A stretch of DNA of 64,000 nt. Origin: Roseiarcus sp963774195 (lineage in GTDB: Bacteria > Pseudomonadota > Alphaproteobacteria > Rhizobiales > Beijerinckiaceae). The notes under the pieces were generated by a model that was not told the origin of the DNA, did not search any database, and saw only the letters and a list, made by a program, of their open reading frames with translations. Location of the stretch: positions 1,674,001 through 1,738,000 of the forward strand of contig CAVZDY010000001.1 in the NCBI GenBank assembly GCA_963774195.1. Direction: 5' to 3'. Shown piece by piece: positions 45,861-55,085 of this stretch. Within the stretch, counting starts at the first letter, position 1. Each line of letters starts with the position of its first letter. Both the position numbers and the translations under genes were made by a program.

Positions 45861-46661
45861 ATGGACCACGTCGCCCCTCACGCCTGCGCCAAGCTGCTGC
45901 GCGCCATCACGGATCGGATCGCCGCCACGCCGGCGCCCTCGGAGCCGGACGTCGCCGCCCTTGTTCGACACGTCCGAGAGGCCAGCCGGCAGGCTAAGGC
46001 CGAGCTGCGAGCGGCCTTGCAGGCGCAATATCCGGAGATCGGTTGGGTCGACGAGAACGGAAGGCCCGAGTCATCGAAGGATGGGACTTACTGGGTCTAT
46101 GATCCGATCGACGGGGCCTACCACTATCTGCAAGGCCTGCCGCTGTGGTCCAGCTCTCTGGCCCTGGTCAGGGGCGGTGAGACGGTTTGCGCGCTCGTCT
46201 ACGACCCGAGTTCCAAGGAGATGTTCAGCGCCACCCGCGGCGAAGGCGCGAGCATGAACGGTCAGCCGTTGGCGGTCTCCGCCAAGGTGGGGCTCGAGAG
46301 CGCCGTGCTCGCCACTGCGGTCGCGCCGCTCGTCCAGATCGGCCCTGAAGGCCATGCGCGAGCCCTGCAACTGCTCGGCGCCGCAGCCAGACAGGCGTTC
46401 GTCGTCCGCCAGATGGCGTCGGCGTCGCTGCAGTTGGCGTACGTCGCGGCGGGCAGACTCGACGGCTATTGGGAGGTTGGTTGCGATATCGGGGATTGGC
46501 TGGCCGGCGCGCTGCTGGTCAGCGAGGCCGGCGGCGCGGTCACGGATCTCCGCGGCCAGCCGTTCGACTGGGCGGCAGAAGGGGTCGTCGCAACCTGCAG
46601 GACCCTCCATCAGCGCCTGCTAACCACCCTTTCGACCACCCAGCAGAGCCAGCCGGCTTGA
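45861..46661 (+). CDS. Inositol-monophosphatase-family phosphatase
   Basis: A 266-residue Mg-dependent sugar-phosphatase fold protein. The signature WVYDPIDGAYHYLQGLP replaces the usual WxDPxDGTxNF with Ala-Tyr-His for Thr-x-Asn; the two metal-binding Asp residues remain. WVDENGRPES supplies the upstream Glu, and the second motif appears as CDIGDWLAGALLVSEAGG (family WDxAAG). The ATG at 45861 has a GGAG site; a longer frame from 45774 would add 29 residues overlapping the divergent promoter. Substrate is unknown; the changed motif suggests it is not a typical SuhB. Confidence 0.85.
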   Translation: MDHVAPHACAKLLRAITDRIAATPAPSEPDVAALVRHVREASRQAKAELRAALQAQYPEIGWVDENGRPESSKDGTYWVYDPIDGAYHYLQGLPLWSSSLALVRGGETVCALVYDPSSKEMFSATRGEGASMNGQPLAVSAKVGLESAVLATAVAPLVQIGPEGHARALQLLGAAARQAFVVRQMASASLQLAYVAAGRLDGYWEVGCDIGDWLAGALLVSEAGGAVTDLRGQPFDWAAEGVVATCRTLHQRLLTTLSTTQQSQPA

Positions 46662-46871
46662 GGGTCGCGCGAGGATGAACCGCTCCGTCGGAAGCGGCAT
46701 CCAGTTCGATGAAGGTCACTCCTCGTTTGGCCGCCGGCTCGCGGCGGAGCCGGCCTGTCGCGTCGAGCGCGCGGAATACGAACGGACGTTCGCCGGCGAT
46801 CGACGGCCGAAGGGCTAGGGATGACCGTCATAGCGCCTTGCGGCCGTCGCCGACCACAACCTCGTTCTGCC
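46662..46871. other. Unassigned spacer
   Basis: About 210 bases with no recognised gene or site. Nothing specific is seen. Confidence 0.3.
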
Positions 46872-47256
46872 TCAGAGCCCGTAGCGTGCGGCCGGGCGTC
46901 CGGTCGCCATCACCGCCTTGGCCAGGCCTTTGCGGGCATCCTCGAACGCCGTCCAGGCCGCCATGTCCGGGAGGTTGGGGAAACAGATGAGCTCGCCCTG
47001 GTCGAGGCCTCGCAGCGCCGTCTCGGCCAGTTCGTCCGCCGACATGAACAGATGGTCCGGGAACGGCGCGGGGCCGCCCGACACGTCGAAGAACTCGGTC
47101 CGCACCGGCCCGGGCAGGATCGCCTGCACGACAACGTTGGCGCCCTGGTGCTCCATCTGCAGCGAACGCGAAAAGTTCAGCACGTAGGCCTTCGAAGCGC
47201 CATAAGCGGCGGCGGTGGGGCTGGGGATCAGCCCGATGATCGAGGCGATCCGGTAC
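46872..47256 (-). pseudogene. Short-chain dehydrogenase (SDR), C-terminal part only
   Basis: The frame reads IASIIGLIPSPTAAAYGASK (with the YxxxK catalytic pair), then AYVLNFSRSLQMEH, VVVQAILPGPVRTEFF and SADELAETALRGLDQGE. This is the second half of a classical SDR. The NAD-binding N-terminal half is gone. The break at about 47256 is also where the rightward HxlR gene loses its N-terminus, so one deletion explains both. Confidence 0.75.
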
Positions 47257-47262
47257 GACGAT

Positions 47263-47660
47263 TCCGTCGCTCCTCGGGGGTGACCAACGCGACGCTGAGC
47301 GATCGGCTCAAGCTTCTCGAGGCCAACGGCCTGGTCGAGCGCCGGCGCTACCAGACCAATCCCGAGCGGTTCGAATACCGACTGACCGAGAAGGGCTGGG
47401 AGATCGTGCCCGTGATGATGGCGCTCGCCGAGCTGGGCGACCGCTGGGGCGTCTCGGGCGCGTCCGGGCCGCCGCTCAAATTCGTCAATCGGCGCACGGG
47501 CGCTACGGTGACGTCGGCGCTCGTCGAGCAGGACACCGGGCGACAGCTCAGCGCAAGCGACCTACGCGCCGAGGAAGGGCCAGGGGCGGACGACCTGGTC
47601 CGCTGGCGGCTGTCCCGGGCCAACGACCGAGCGGCCCGCCGGCGCACGCAAGACGCCTGA
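47263..47660 (+). pseudogene. HxlR-family regulator, N-terminus lost
   Basis: The frame reads RRSSGVTNATLSDRLKLLE then ANGLVERRRYQTNPERFEY and RLTEKGWEIVPVMMALAELG, which is the recognition helix and wing of HxlR-type winged helix-turn-helix proteins. The rest runs to TGA at 47658-47660 with a C-terminal extension (VNRRTGATVTSALVEQDTG). The first ~40 residues, including the CPxxxxL motif, are missing at the deletion point shared with the SDR relic. Confidence 0.75.
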
Positions 47661-48131
47661 GGGCGCGCCGTCCGCCTACGTCAGAGTTTCGCCGGCGCGC
47701 TCTCGCGCCGCGGCGGGTTGGTCGTCCTTTCCGCAAGGCGAGGATTGCGGGCGTTCGGCATGTCGAAGGTCAAGTCGGGACCGACTGGAAGGATGCCCGT
47801 CGGGTTCACAAGCAGAAGGCTGCCGCGGGCGTTGATTGTGTCGATCTCGGCGCGCCGCGCGACGGGATCGTAGTCGCCTCGCCGTGCGCCAACGCCATCG
47901 AAGGTACGCGGACGCAGGCGGCAGCGATCAGAGAGATGCGCGACTGCCTCGACGACGAGCAGCACAAGGCCGAGTACGTTCCAGAGGGGCATTATCGAGA
48001 GCCGCGCGGGCGAGGCCGCTCGATGTCATTCGGGCCAGACGTCCCCGGCTGCAAGACGCGGCCAAAGTCGGGAGGCGTGAGGGAGCGACGCGCAAAACGC
48101 GTCGCTGCCAACCAGGTCGTGCTGATCATCG
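47661..48131. other. Region without a recognised gene
   Basis: A minus-strand frame ending at 47681 carries the protein-like text TINARGSLLLVNPTGILPVG, which I cannot place in a family. The other frames look like shadows. A promoter for neighbouring genes was not identified. Confidence 0.3.
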
Positions 48132-51100
48132 CTAAAAGCAATGCGCGGCCCCGAATTCCGTCACGCGCCTCGAACGGGCTTGCGGCGATTTGATTGTCGT
48201 AAGTGCGCAGGCCTGGGGCGAGGCAACAAGCCTTTTGGTCCTCGGATCGCCCGTCATGATGCAATGTCCGGGTGGGCGGGCACGATGAATTGAAAGACGG
48301 CGCCGCGCGGTAGGTTGGCGCTTGCCCACAATCGCCCGCCATGTGCTTCGATGATCGCGCGGCAGATCGACAGCCCGAGCCCTAACCCCGTGGGCTTCGT
48401 CGTGTAGAAGGCCTCGAATAGGCGCTCCGGCGCCGCGGACGCCAGCCCCGGCCCCGAGTTCGCGCACCGCGACCTGCACGGCGTCCAAGGCTTTCTCGGT
48501 GCTCACCAGCAAATCACGGGGCGCTCCCTCCGTTTCGCTCATCGCTTGGATGGCGTTGACCATCAGGTTGAGGACCACCTGTTGCAGCTGCACTCTGTCA
48601 CCCTCAATAGGGGGCAAACCTTCAGCGAATTGCGTGCGCACCGAGACGCCGTTCTTCGTCGCTTCGCCACGGGTCAGCGCGACGACCTCGAGGGTCGCGT
48701 CGTTGATCGCCACGGCGTCCTTCCTCGGGGGCGATTTCTTGATCAGCTCACGGATCCGGCTGATGACCTCGCTTGCCCGATTGCCGTTTTCCACGATGCG
48801 ACCGAGCGCCTGTCCTACTTTGTCATGATCCGGCGGCTGCGCGCTCAGCCAGCGCAGGGCGGCCTGCGCGTTGATCACCGACGCCGCAATCGGCTGGTTC
48901 ACCTCGTGGGCGATCGAGGAGGTCAGCTGTCCCACGGTTGCGACCCGGTTGGCGTGCGCGAACTCCCCCTGTATTTCGCGATACCGCCGTTCGCTCTCGC
49001 GCAGTTCCGCTTCCGCTCGCTTGCGCTCGGTCAGATCGAGCACGAAAGCGACACCCTCGTTGCCGCCTTCTTCGAAGGTCGCCGCTCCGGTCAGCACAGG
49101 CACACGGCTACCGTCCCTGCGAAAATATTCCTTCTCGAACGGCTTGTGGGTCCCGGTATTTTTGCATTCAGCCAGAGCCTGTGCGGTGCGGTCGCGTGAT
49201 TCCGGTGTTGTCAGATCCGTCCATCGCACCCGGCCCGCGACGAGATCCTCACGGTCGTATCCCACAATGCGGAGAAACGCATCGTTGGCTTCGAGAATTG
49301 AACCTTCATTGTCGCGGATGACGATCCCAATAATGTTGGAGTCGACCAAACGCCGGATCTTAGCCTCGCGGCCCGCAAGGTCATGGTACAAACGCGTATT
49401 CTCGAGCGAGATCGCCGCTTGCGCCGCCAACAGGTCCAGGATCGCGATTCGATCCGCGGGGAACGCGTGCGTGGTCAATGTGTTCTCGAGGTAGAGCAGC
49501 CCCGTCAGCCGCCCCTGTCTAATCAGCGGGAGGCAAAGGACCGACTTGGCGTGTCGGCCGCGCAGATAGTCGTCCTCGGAGAACAGGTTGGGCCTGGAGG
49601 CGTCATCGAGGATCACGCTTTCACGCGTGCGGATGACATAGCGGACCAGAGATTCGGGGCAGCTGATCCCCCTGATCGGCTTTTGGCACAATCCGACCTC
49701 GACCTGACCGCCAACCGCCTGGGCCTCTGCCTGGATCGAGTAGTCGTCCTCGGCCGGCAGTATCAGGAGGCCGCGATCCGCGCCGGCGTTCTCGAGCCCG
49801 ATCGTCATCAGTCGCTCGATCAGCTTGGGTAACACGATCTCGCCGGACACGGCCTGAGACGCCTTGACGACGCTGGCGACATCGAGCTGCTGGAGCGGGG
49901 AGCCAACGGCCGCCGCCGGACGATCTCCCTCGATAGCGGCCAACTGCGGATAGAGCCGATCAAGCTGCCGCACCTTGGCGTCTGCGCCCCAGCGCAGATA
50001 GCAATGTCTGGCGTTCCGGCCATAGGCGGTGGCGATGGTCTCGAAGCCACGCGCAGCGTAGAATCGGGCGGCTACCTCATAGGCCAGGCCCTCGTTCTGC
50101 ACGAATCCGTGGTTACGGGCCGATTGAATGGCCTGCTCGTATAGACGCATTGCATCGGCGTCTCGCCCTTCGAGGCGGGCGATCTCGGCCGATACCAGCG
50201 CGTGCTTATCGCCGAAGGTCGAGGGACAGTTTTCGGCCCACTCGCCCAGTTGCTCCCGGTGGGCCGCCAGGAGCTCGCGCCACCTGTTTTTCTCGTTGGC
50301 GGCGCCGTTCTCGTAAAGCGCCGCCATTGTCAGCGCAGTATAGTAAAAGTAGTCGAGTAACTGGATATGCGCGGTTGAGATCCAAAGCACCGCCTTTGCC
50401 TTGTCGGCCGCCGCAAGCGCCTCCTCGTAATCTCCTGACAGGAACCGCGTCTTCAGTTTGATGATCCAGTAAAAGCAGACCATCATGGCCCGATTTGTCG
50501 TCAGTTGGGCCTCGAACGCCGCCTCGTCGAACTGAGCGTCGCTGAAGGGGGGGAGCATCGCGGTCCGGCCCTGCATGGTCGCGATGAAGCGTTGCATGCT
50601 CACGATGTTGTCCGCGACGCCGCCGTACCCGGCCTTCCGGACGAGGTCCAGGCCCCGCTCCGACTCGCGCCACACCGCCTCGAGCGGATCGTTCCGCAGG
50701 AGAAGGATTAAGACGGATCGGTCCACGCTGTAGCAGGCGTAGGTTAGATCCCCTGTCTCGCTTGCGGCGCGAAAGGCCGCCTGATTGAAATCGAGCGCGG
50801 TTGTGATCGGATGTGTCCAGAGGGCCGCGATCCCCATCGATCGGTAGACCTTCGCTCGGTAGGCGATGAAGCCATGTTTCTCGACGAGGTCACAGGCAAG
50901 CTTGGCGGAACGATAGCCCTCGCGATAACGATGAAACACCGGGCCGAGCACAATCCCCCAATGGCCATAGGCGTGCGCAGACGCCCCGCAAATCCCATGT
51001 TGCATGCTGACGTTCACCATGCGGCATACGAGCAGGCAAAATAAGTGAAGGTCGCTAAAGTATACGGGACCCAGCAGGGTCGAGAGCACCTGCATCGCGG

Positions 51101-53813
51101 CCTGCTGTTCCGGATCGGTCATCAGCGGCAGATCGATCAGGCTCTCGATCGGGCGCCCGTTGAGGGTCTGCCAGACCGCCTCGTATTCGACCTGAACCTG
51201 CTCCCAGGTCGGATGCGGCGGAAAGTCAATCCCGAACAGGCGCAGACCGGTGAGCGCGCTGGCCACGGCTTGCGCGTTCTCCGACTTCACGGTGTGGAGC
51301 AGGATCTTCAGGTGGTAAACGGCAGCCCGATCGACTTTCGACGTCCCGCGTTGCAGCAACTCCACAATCAGTCGCTCGGCTGTGTCGAAGTTACCGGTCA
51401 GAAACTCGCACTCCGCGCGTTCGATGTGCAGGCCGAACATCAATTCGTACTGGTCGCTCCATTCACTTTCGTCCAACAGCGTCATGCCCGACGCAAGATA
51501 TACGCACGCAGACGCATAGGCGGCCGACGCCTTTGCCTTTCGCCCGGCGCGCAGCTCGACCGCCGCCACTTGCGGTTTCTCGTTCGGGTCGATTAGCCGG
51601 GCGGCGCCGCGATTGAATTGGTTCGCCACATCGAACAGATGCTCGGTGAGCTCGTCCTCCGTCTTGCTCGCCAGCAGTGCGCGGCCAATGCGCAGGTGGA
51701 GATCGGCGCGCTGCCCGTCGGGGATCAGTGAATAGGCCGCCTGCTGGATTCGGTCGTGCAGGAACCTGTAGGCGCCGTCCTCGCGAAAGATGAGCCCAGC
51801 GTGGACGGCTTCCCGGAGCGCCGTGTGCATCGCCTCCTCTGTCGTCCCGTGAACCCGGGCCAGGGTGGCGGTCGGGGCGACATTGCCCAGGCAGGCGAAC
51901 TGTTTCAGGGCCTCCTGGGCGGTGTAAGAAAGCCGCCTCAGCTTCCCGGCCATAAGGTCCACCACGTTGTCGGTGTTGTTGCTGGCGCGGATGCGACCTA
52001 TGTCCCATCGCCAAGCTTGCGGGACCGGGTCGAATGCGATCAGCCCCTCCTCGGCCAGCGCCGTCAGGAACTGGATCGCGAAGAACGGGTTTCCGCCGGT
52101 CTTCTCGTGCACGAGTTGGACTAAGGACCGCGCGCTCTCCGGCTCGCAATGGATGGCGTCGGCTACCAGATGGCCGATATCGTCGAGACCGAGAGGCGCC
52201 AGCACTATCTCCTGCACCCGCCCTCCGGCCTTACGGAGCGCCCCCAGCGTCCGCAGAAGCGGATGCGCGGGACTGACCTCGTTGTCCCGGTAGGCGCCGA
52301 CCAGCAGCAAGTGCTGCGCTTCCGGGTGCGTAACCAGATGCTCGAGGAGATCCAGCGTTGCTGCATCGAGCCATTGCAAATCGTCGAGGAACAGCGCGAG
52401 CGGGTGTTCCGGCCGTGCGAACACATTGATGAAGCGTCGGAACACCAGCTGGAACCGTTTCTGCGCGTCCTGTGGCGGAAGTTCCGGAACCGGTGGCTGC
52501 GGGCCGATTATCAGTTTCAATTCAGGGACGAGGTCGACAATAAGCAACCCGTTCGGGTCCAATGCTTGCTGGAATTTGTCGCGCCAAAGCTGAAGCTCCG
52601 CCGCCCGCTTGCCCAACAACGGCCGGACCAGGTTCCGAAATGCTTGCGCCAATGTGGCATAAGGAATGTCGCGCTTGTACTGATCGAATTTGCCCGCAGC
52701 AAAATGGCCGCGTGTTGGAACCAGCACCTTATGGAGCTCGTTGACGATGGACGATTTTCCGATCCCGGAATAGCCGGAAACGAGCACCAGTTCCGGCCCG
52801 GCGCCTGTCGACACGCGATCGAAAGCAGCGAGCAACGCATCCCTCTCGCGTGCTCGTCCGTACAATCTCTCGGGGATCAGCAGCCGGTCCGGCGTGTCAT
52901 TCTCGCCGAGCGGAAACTCATCAATGCGGCGCTGTCGTTCCCATTGATCAAGGCAGTGGCGGAGATCACGCTCGACGCCGGCCGCTGTCTGATAGCGTTC
53001 CTCGGCAGTCTTGGCGAGCAGCTTCGAGACGATGGCGGAGACAGATAGCGGCAGGTCTTTCAAACGCTCTACGGGCGGCACGGGCTGTCTTGCAATATGG
53101 CAGTAAACCCATTCCATCGGATCCAAGGCCACAAAGGGCAGAGCGCCAGTGAGCATTTCGTACAGTGTGACCCCGAGGGAATAGAGATCGCTCCGGGAAT
53201 CGATCGAACGGTTCATCCGTCCGGTTTGTTCGGGCGCCATGTAGGCGAGCGTCCCCGCGACGAGCTCGGGAGGTTCTGGCGACTGACGCTCGCGCGGGAG
53301 ACGCGCAGCAATACCAAAGCCTGTCAGCCAGACTTGGCCAGTCGCGACATCAGCGAGCACGTTGGCCGGCTTGATGTCCTTATGGATGAGGCCCCGTTCG
53401 TGTACGTGGCGCAGTGCCGCCGATAAACCAGTGGCGAAGCGCAAAAATCTTTCCATCTCCATGGGCCGGCCGAGAAGCGGGGCGAGCGGCTCGCCGCCGG
53501 GGTCCTCAAGGAGCAGCATGGTCTGCCCGTTTTCGCGCACAAGCGCCCGCGGCTTCGCCGCTGACCGACCGTCCAGTTCATCCCTTAGTGCGTATTCATG
53601 AGCCAACTGATCAACGAAGGCCGGCGTGGGGCATTCGGAGCCGGAGAGCACGGCCAGGACGGCGGTCCCGTCGCCCTCACCATTATCGCGCCACCCTCGG
53701 CAGAGGACGCGCTCGCCTTCCTTCAACAACACAATGAGCCGACTCACCCCGCCCTCTCCAAGTGACGGGGATACATTCATTTGCCGGACTCCGTATTCAC
53801 GCCAATGGAGCAA
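48132..53813 (-). CDS. Hybrid Ser/Thr kinase–AAA ATPase–GAF–PAS–histidine kinase
   Basis: An 1893-codon frame. In order: a Ser/Thr kinase-like domain with HKDIKPAN near residue 143 and TGFGIA in the DFG position; a STAND/AAA ATPase with Walker A SGYSGIGKSS near 348 and LFLDDLQWLD; a long TPR-like region; GAF near 1300-1450; one PAS near 1480-1590; HisKA with SIAHEVNQPIAAS near 1636; and HATPase. The HATPase frame breaks near 48460. The other frame gives SGPGLASAAPERLFEAFYTT, TGLGLGLSICRAI and FQFIVPAHPD, then a TGA at 48254. So this paralogue of the 13589 copy is also damaged unless the base change is a sequencing error. No response regulator is adjacent. An ATG at 53780 is an alternative start. 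Confidence 0.88.
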   Translation of the reverse strand: MLHWREYGVRQMNVSPSLGEGGVSRLIVLLKEGERVLCRGWRDNGEGDGTAVLAVLSGSECPTPAFVDQLAHEYALRDELDGRSAAKPRALVRENGQTMLLLEDPGGEPLAPLLGRPMEMERFLRFATGLSAALRHVHERGLIHKDIKPANVLADVATGQVWLTGFGIAARLPRERQSPEPPELVAGTLAYMAPEQTGRMNRSIDSRSDLYSLGVTLYEMLTGALPFVALDPMEWVYCHIARQPVPPVERLKDLPLSVSAIVSKLLAKTAEERYQTAAGVERDLRHCLDQWERQRRIDEFPLGENDTPDRLLIPERLYGRARERDALLAAFDRVSTGAGPELVLVSGYSGIGKSSIVNELHKVLVPTRGHFAAGKFDQYKRDIPYATLAQAFRNLVRPLLGKRAAELQLWRDKFQQALDPNGLLIVDLVPELKLIIGPQPPVPELPPQDAQKRFQLVFRRFINVFARPEHPLALFLDDLQWLDAATLDLLEHLVTHPEAQHLLLVGAYRDNEVSPAHPLLRTLGALRKAGGRVQEIVLAPLGLDDIGHLVADAIHCEPESARSLVQLVHEKTGGNPFFAIQFLTALAEEGLIAFDPVPQAWRWDIGRIRASNNTDNVVDLMAGKLRRLSYTAQEALKQFACLGNVAPTATLARVHGTTEEAMHTALREAVHAGLIFREDGAYRFLHDRIQQAAYSLIPDGQRADLHLRIGRALLASKTEDELTEHLFDVANQFNRGAARLIDPNEKPQVAAVELRAGRKAKASAAYASACVYLASGMTLLDESEWSDQYELMFGLHIERAECEFLTGNFDTAERLIVELLQRGTSKVDRAAVYHLKILLHTVKSENAQAVASALTGLRLFGIDFPPHPTWEQVQVEYEAVWQTLNGRPIESLIDLPLMTDPEQQAAMQVLSTLLGPVYFSDLHLFCLLVCRMVNVSMQHGICGASAHAYGHWGIVLGPVFHRYREGYRSAKLACDLVEKHGFIAYRAKVYRSMGIAALWTHPITTALDFNQAAFRAASETGDLTYACYSVDRSVLILLLRNDPLEAVWRESERGLDLVRKAGYGGVADNIVSMQRFIATMQGRTAMLPPFSDAQFDEAAFEAQLTTNRAMMVCFYWIIKLKTRFLSGDYEEALAAADKAKAVLWISTAHIQLLDYFYYTALTMAALYENGAANEKNRWRELLAAHREQLGEWAENCPSTFGDKHALVSAEIARLEGRDADAMRLYEQAIQSARNHGFVQNEGLAYEVAARFYAARGFETIATAYGRNARHCYLRWGADAKVRQLDRLYPQLAAIEGDRPAAAVGSPLQQLDVASVVKASQAVSGEIVLPKLIERLMTIGLENAGADRGLLILPAEDDYSIQAEAQAVGGQVEVGLCQKPIRGISCPESLVRYVIRTRESVILDDASRPNLFSEDDYLRGRHAKSVLCLPLIRQGRLTGLLYLENTLTTHAFPADRIAILDLLAAQAAISLENTRLYHDLAGREAKIRRLVDSNIIGIVIRDNEGSILEANDAFLRIVGYDREDLVAGRVRWTDLTTPESRDRTAQALAECKNTGTHKPFEKEYFRRDGSRVPVLTGAATFEEGGNEGVAFVLDLTERKRAEAELRESERRYREIQGEFAHANRVATVGQLTSSIAHEVNQPIAASVINAQAALRWLSAQPPDHDKVGQALGRIVENGNRASEVISRIRELIKKSPPRKDAVAINDATLEVVALTRGEATKNGVSVRTQFAEGLPPIEGDRVQLQQVVLNLMVNAIQAMSETEGAPRDLLVSTEKALDAVQVAVRELGAGAGVRGAGAPIRGLLHDEAHGVRARAVDLPRDHRSTWRAIVGKRQPTARRRLSIHRARPPGHCIMTGDPRTKRLVASPQACALTTIKSPQARSRRVTEFGAAHCF

Positions 53814-54128
53814 GCTCGGGCTTCAAAGATTACTCGCGCCTCTGGTGCTTCCGCCATCGAGGTCGCCTATACGCGGGCCAGCGGCCGTCGAAGTTTGTGC
53901 GGCGGCAGCGGCATGAGCACGCGCGAAAGCGGTCGGCCGCAACCTCAGGCCAGCGCTACCTCGCGGCGCTCCCACGTCATCGCCAACTTCGCGAAGTCCG
54001 ACCTCGACGCGGCCGCCTCTCGGCTGGCGCAACTCTATGACGTTACTGCCATAGAATCCAGTGCTGCGTCGCTGCAACAGGTTGGTCCGATTTTGAAGCC
54101 GACTTCCCAGACCGCGCTGTTCAATCCG
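53814..54128. other. Intergenic region between the kinase and dppF
   Basis: About 315 bases separating the kinase start from the dppF stop. It must contain the kinase promoter (reading left). A rightward frame of about 130 codons covers it but has no family resemblance and overlaps the dppF end, so I do not call it a gene. Confidence 0.35.
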
Positions 54129-55085
54129 CTATTTGGGAGCCGCCTCGGCGAGCGCTTCGGACGTGTCGCGCCAACGTAGGCAGGCTGCGCCATGGTCAGA
54201 ACCCACCGCGGCCATTACCGGCACATCGTCGAGGCAGCGATCCAACCTGATTGGGCAGCGGCTGTAGAACGGGCATTCCCGGCGGGGATTTATCGCGCTC
54301 GGAATCTCACCGATCACCAGGTTGCGGGGCAACTGACGGGTCGGGTCGGGCGACAAGACGGCTGACATCAGGGCGCGCGTGTACGGGTGGCGCGGGTCAG
54401 CCATTATGGCCGCCGTTGGCGCTTGCTCCACGATATGACCGAGATACATGACCGCAACGCGATGGCTCAGACGTTCCACCGCCATGATGTCGTGCGAAAT
54501 GAACAGATACGCGACCGACATGCTGCTTTGCAGCGAGCGCAGCAGACCTAGGATTTCCTCACGGACGGTGGGGTCGAGCGTCGAGGTCGGTTCATCAAGC
54601 ACGACAAGCCTGGGGCTGGTGATCAGCGCCCGCGCGATACCTACGCGTTGCTGTTCGCTTGCCGTCAATTCGATCGGAAAACGATCCAGGTATTGCGGCC
54701 CGAGACCCACGCGCTTTAGCATCTCGGTTATCATGCCGAGCCAGACGCGGGCTGGCGCATCGCGCTGCAGGGCGAGCGGCTCCTCGACGGTCTGCCGCAC
54801 TGTCCGGCGCGGGTTCAAGGAGGCGAACGGATCCTGGAACACCATCTGCAAGCGCGACCGCAAGGGCTTGAGTTCCTCGAAGCGAATGCGCCCGCTCGTT
54901 GGCTCAATCAGGCGGAGCAGACACCGGCCGACCGTCGTCTTGCCCGATCCGCTTTCCCCGACGAGCCCGAGCGTCTCTCCCCGGCCGATCTCAAAGCTGA
55001 TCCCATTGATGGCGCCGACATAGTTTTGGCCCTTGAGGTAGAAGCGCTTGACCAGCCCTTCGACGGCTACCAGGGGATCTGTCAT
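54129..55085 (-). CDS. dppF: Peptide/nickel-type ABC ATP-binding protein (second ATPase)
   Basis: A 318-residue ATPase. Walker A is GESGSGKTT, the Q-loop is MVFQDPFASLNP, Walker B is LVVLDEPTSTLD and the switch histidine is in LFISHDIMAVE. The signature motif is degenerate: LTASEQQRVGIARAL instead of LSGGQ. The C-terminal cysteine-rich oligopeptide-ABC tail (CPFYSRCPIRLDRC) is present. It pairs with the ATPase domain of the fused upstream gene, whose own Q- and H-loops are altered, so one of the two composite ATP sites should be inactive. The start overlaps the previous stop by four bases. Confidence 0.9.
   Translation of the reverse strand: MTDPLVAVEGLVKRFYLKGQNYVGAINGISFEIGRGETLGLVGESGSGKTTVGRCLLRLIEPTSGRIRFEELKPLRSRLQMVFQDPFASLNPRRTVRQTVEEPLALQRDAPARVWLGMITEMLKRVGLGPQYLDRFPIELTASEQQRVGIARALITSPRLVVLDEPTSTLDPTVREEILGLLRSLQSSMSVAYLFISHDIMAVERLSHRVAVMYLGHIVEQAPTAAIMADPRHPYTRALMSAVLSPDPTRQLPRNLVIGEIPSAINPRRECPFYSRCPIRLDRCLDDVPVMAAVGSDHGAACLRWRDTSEALAEAAPK

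Noticed and set aside
53781..54179. A 132-codon plus-strand frame between the kinase and dppF
   Set aside because: There is no family resemblance, no good ribosome-binding site, and it overlaps the ends of both flanking genes.
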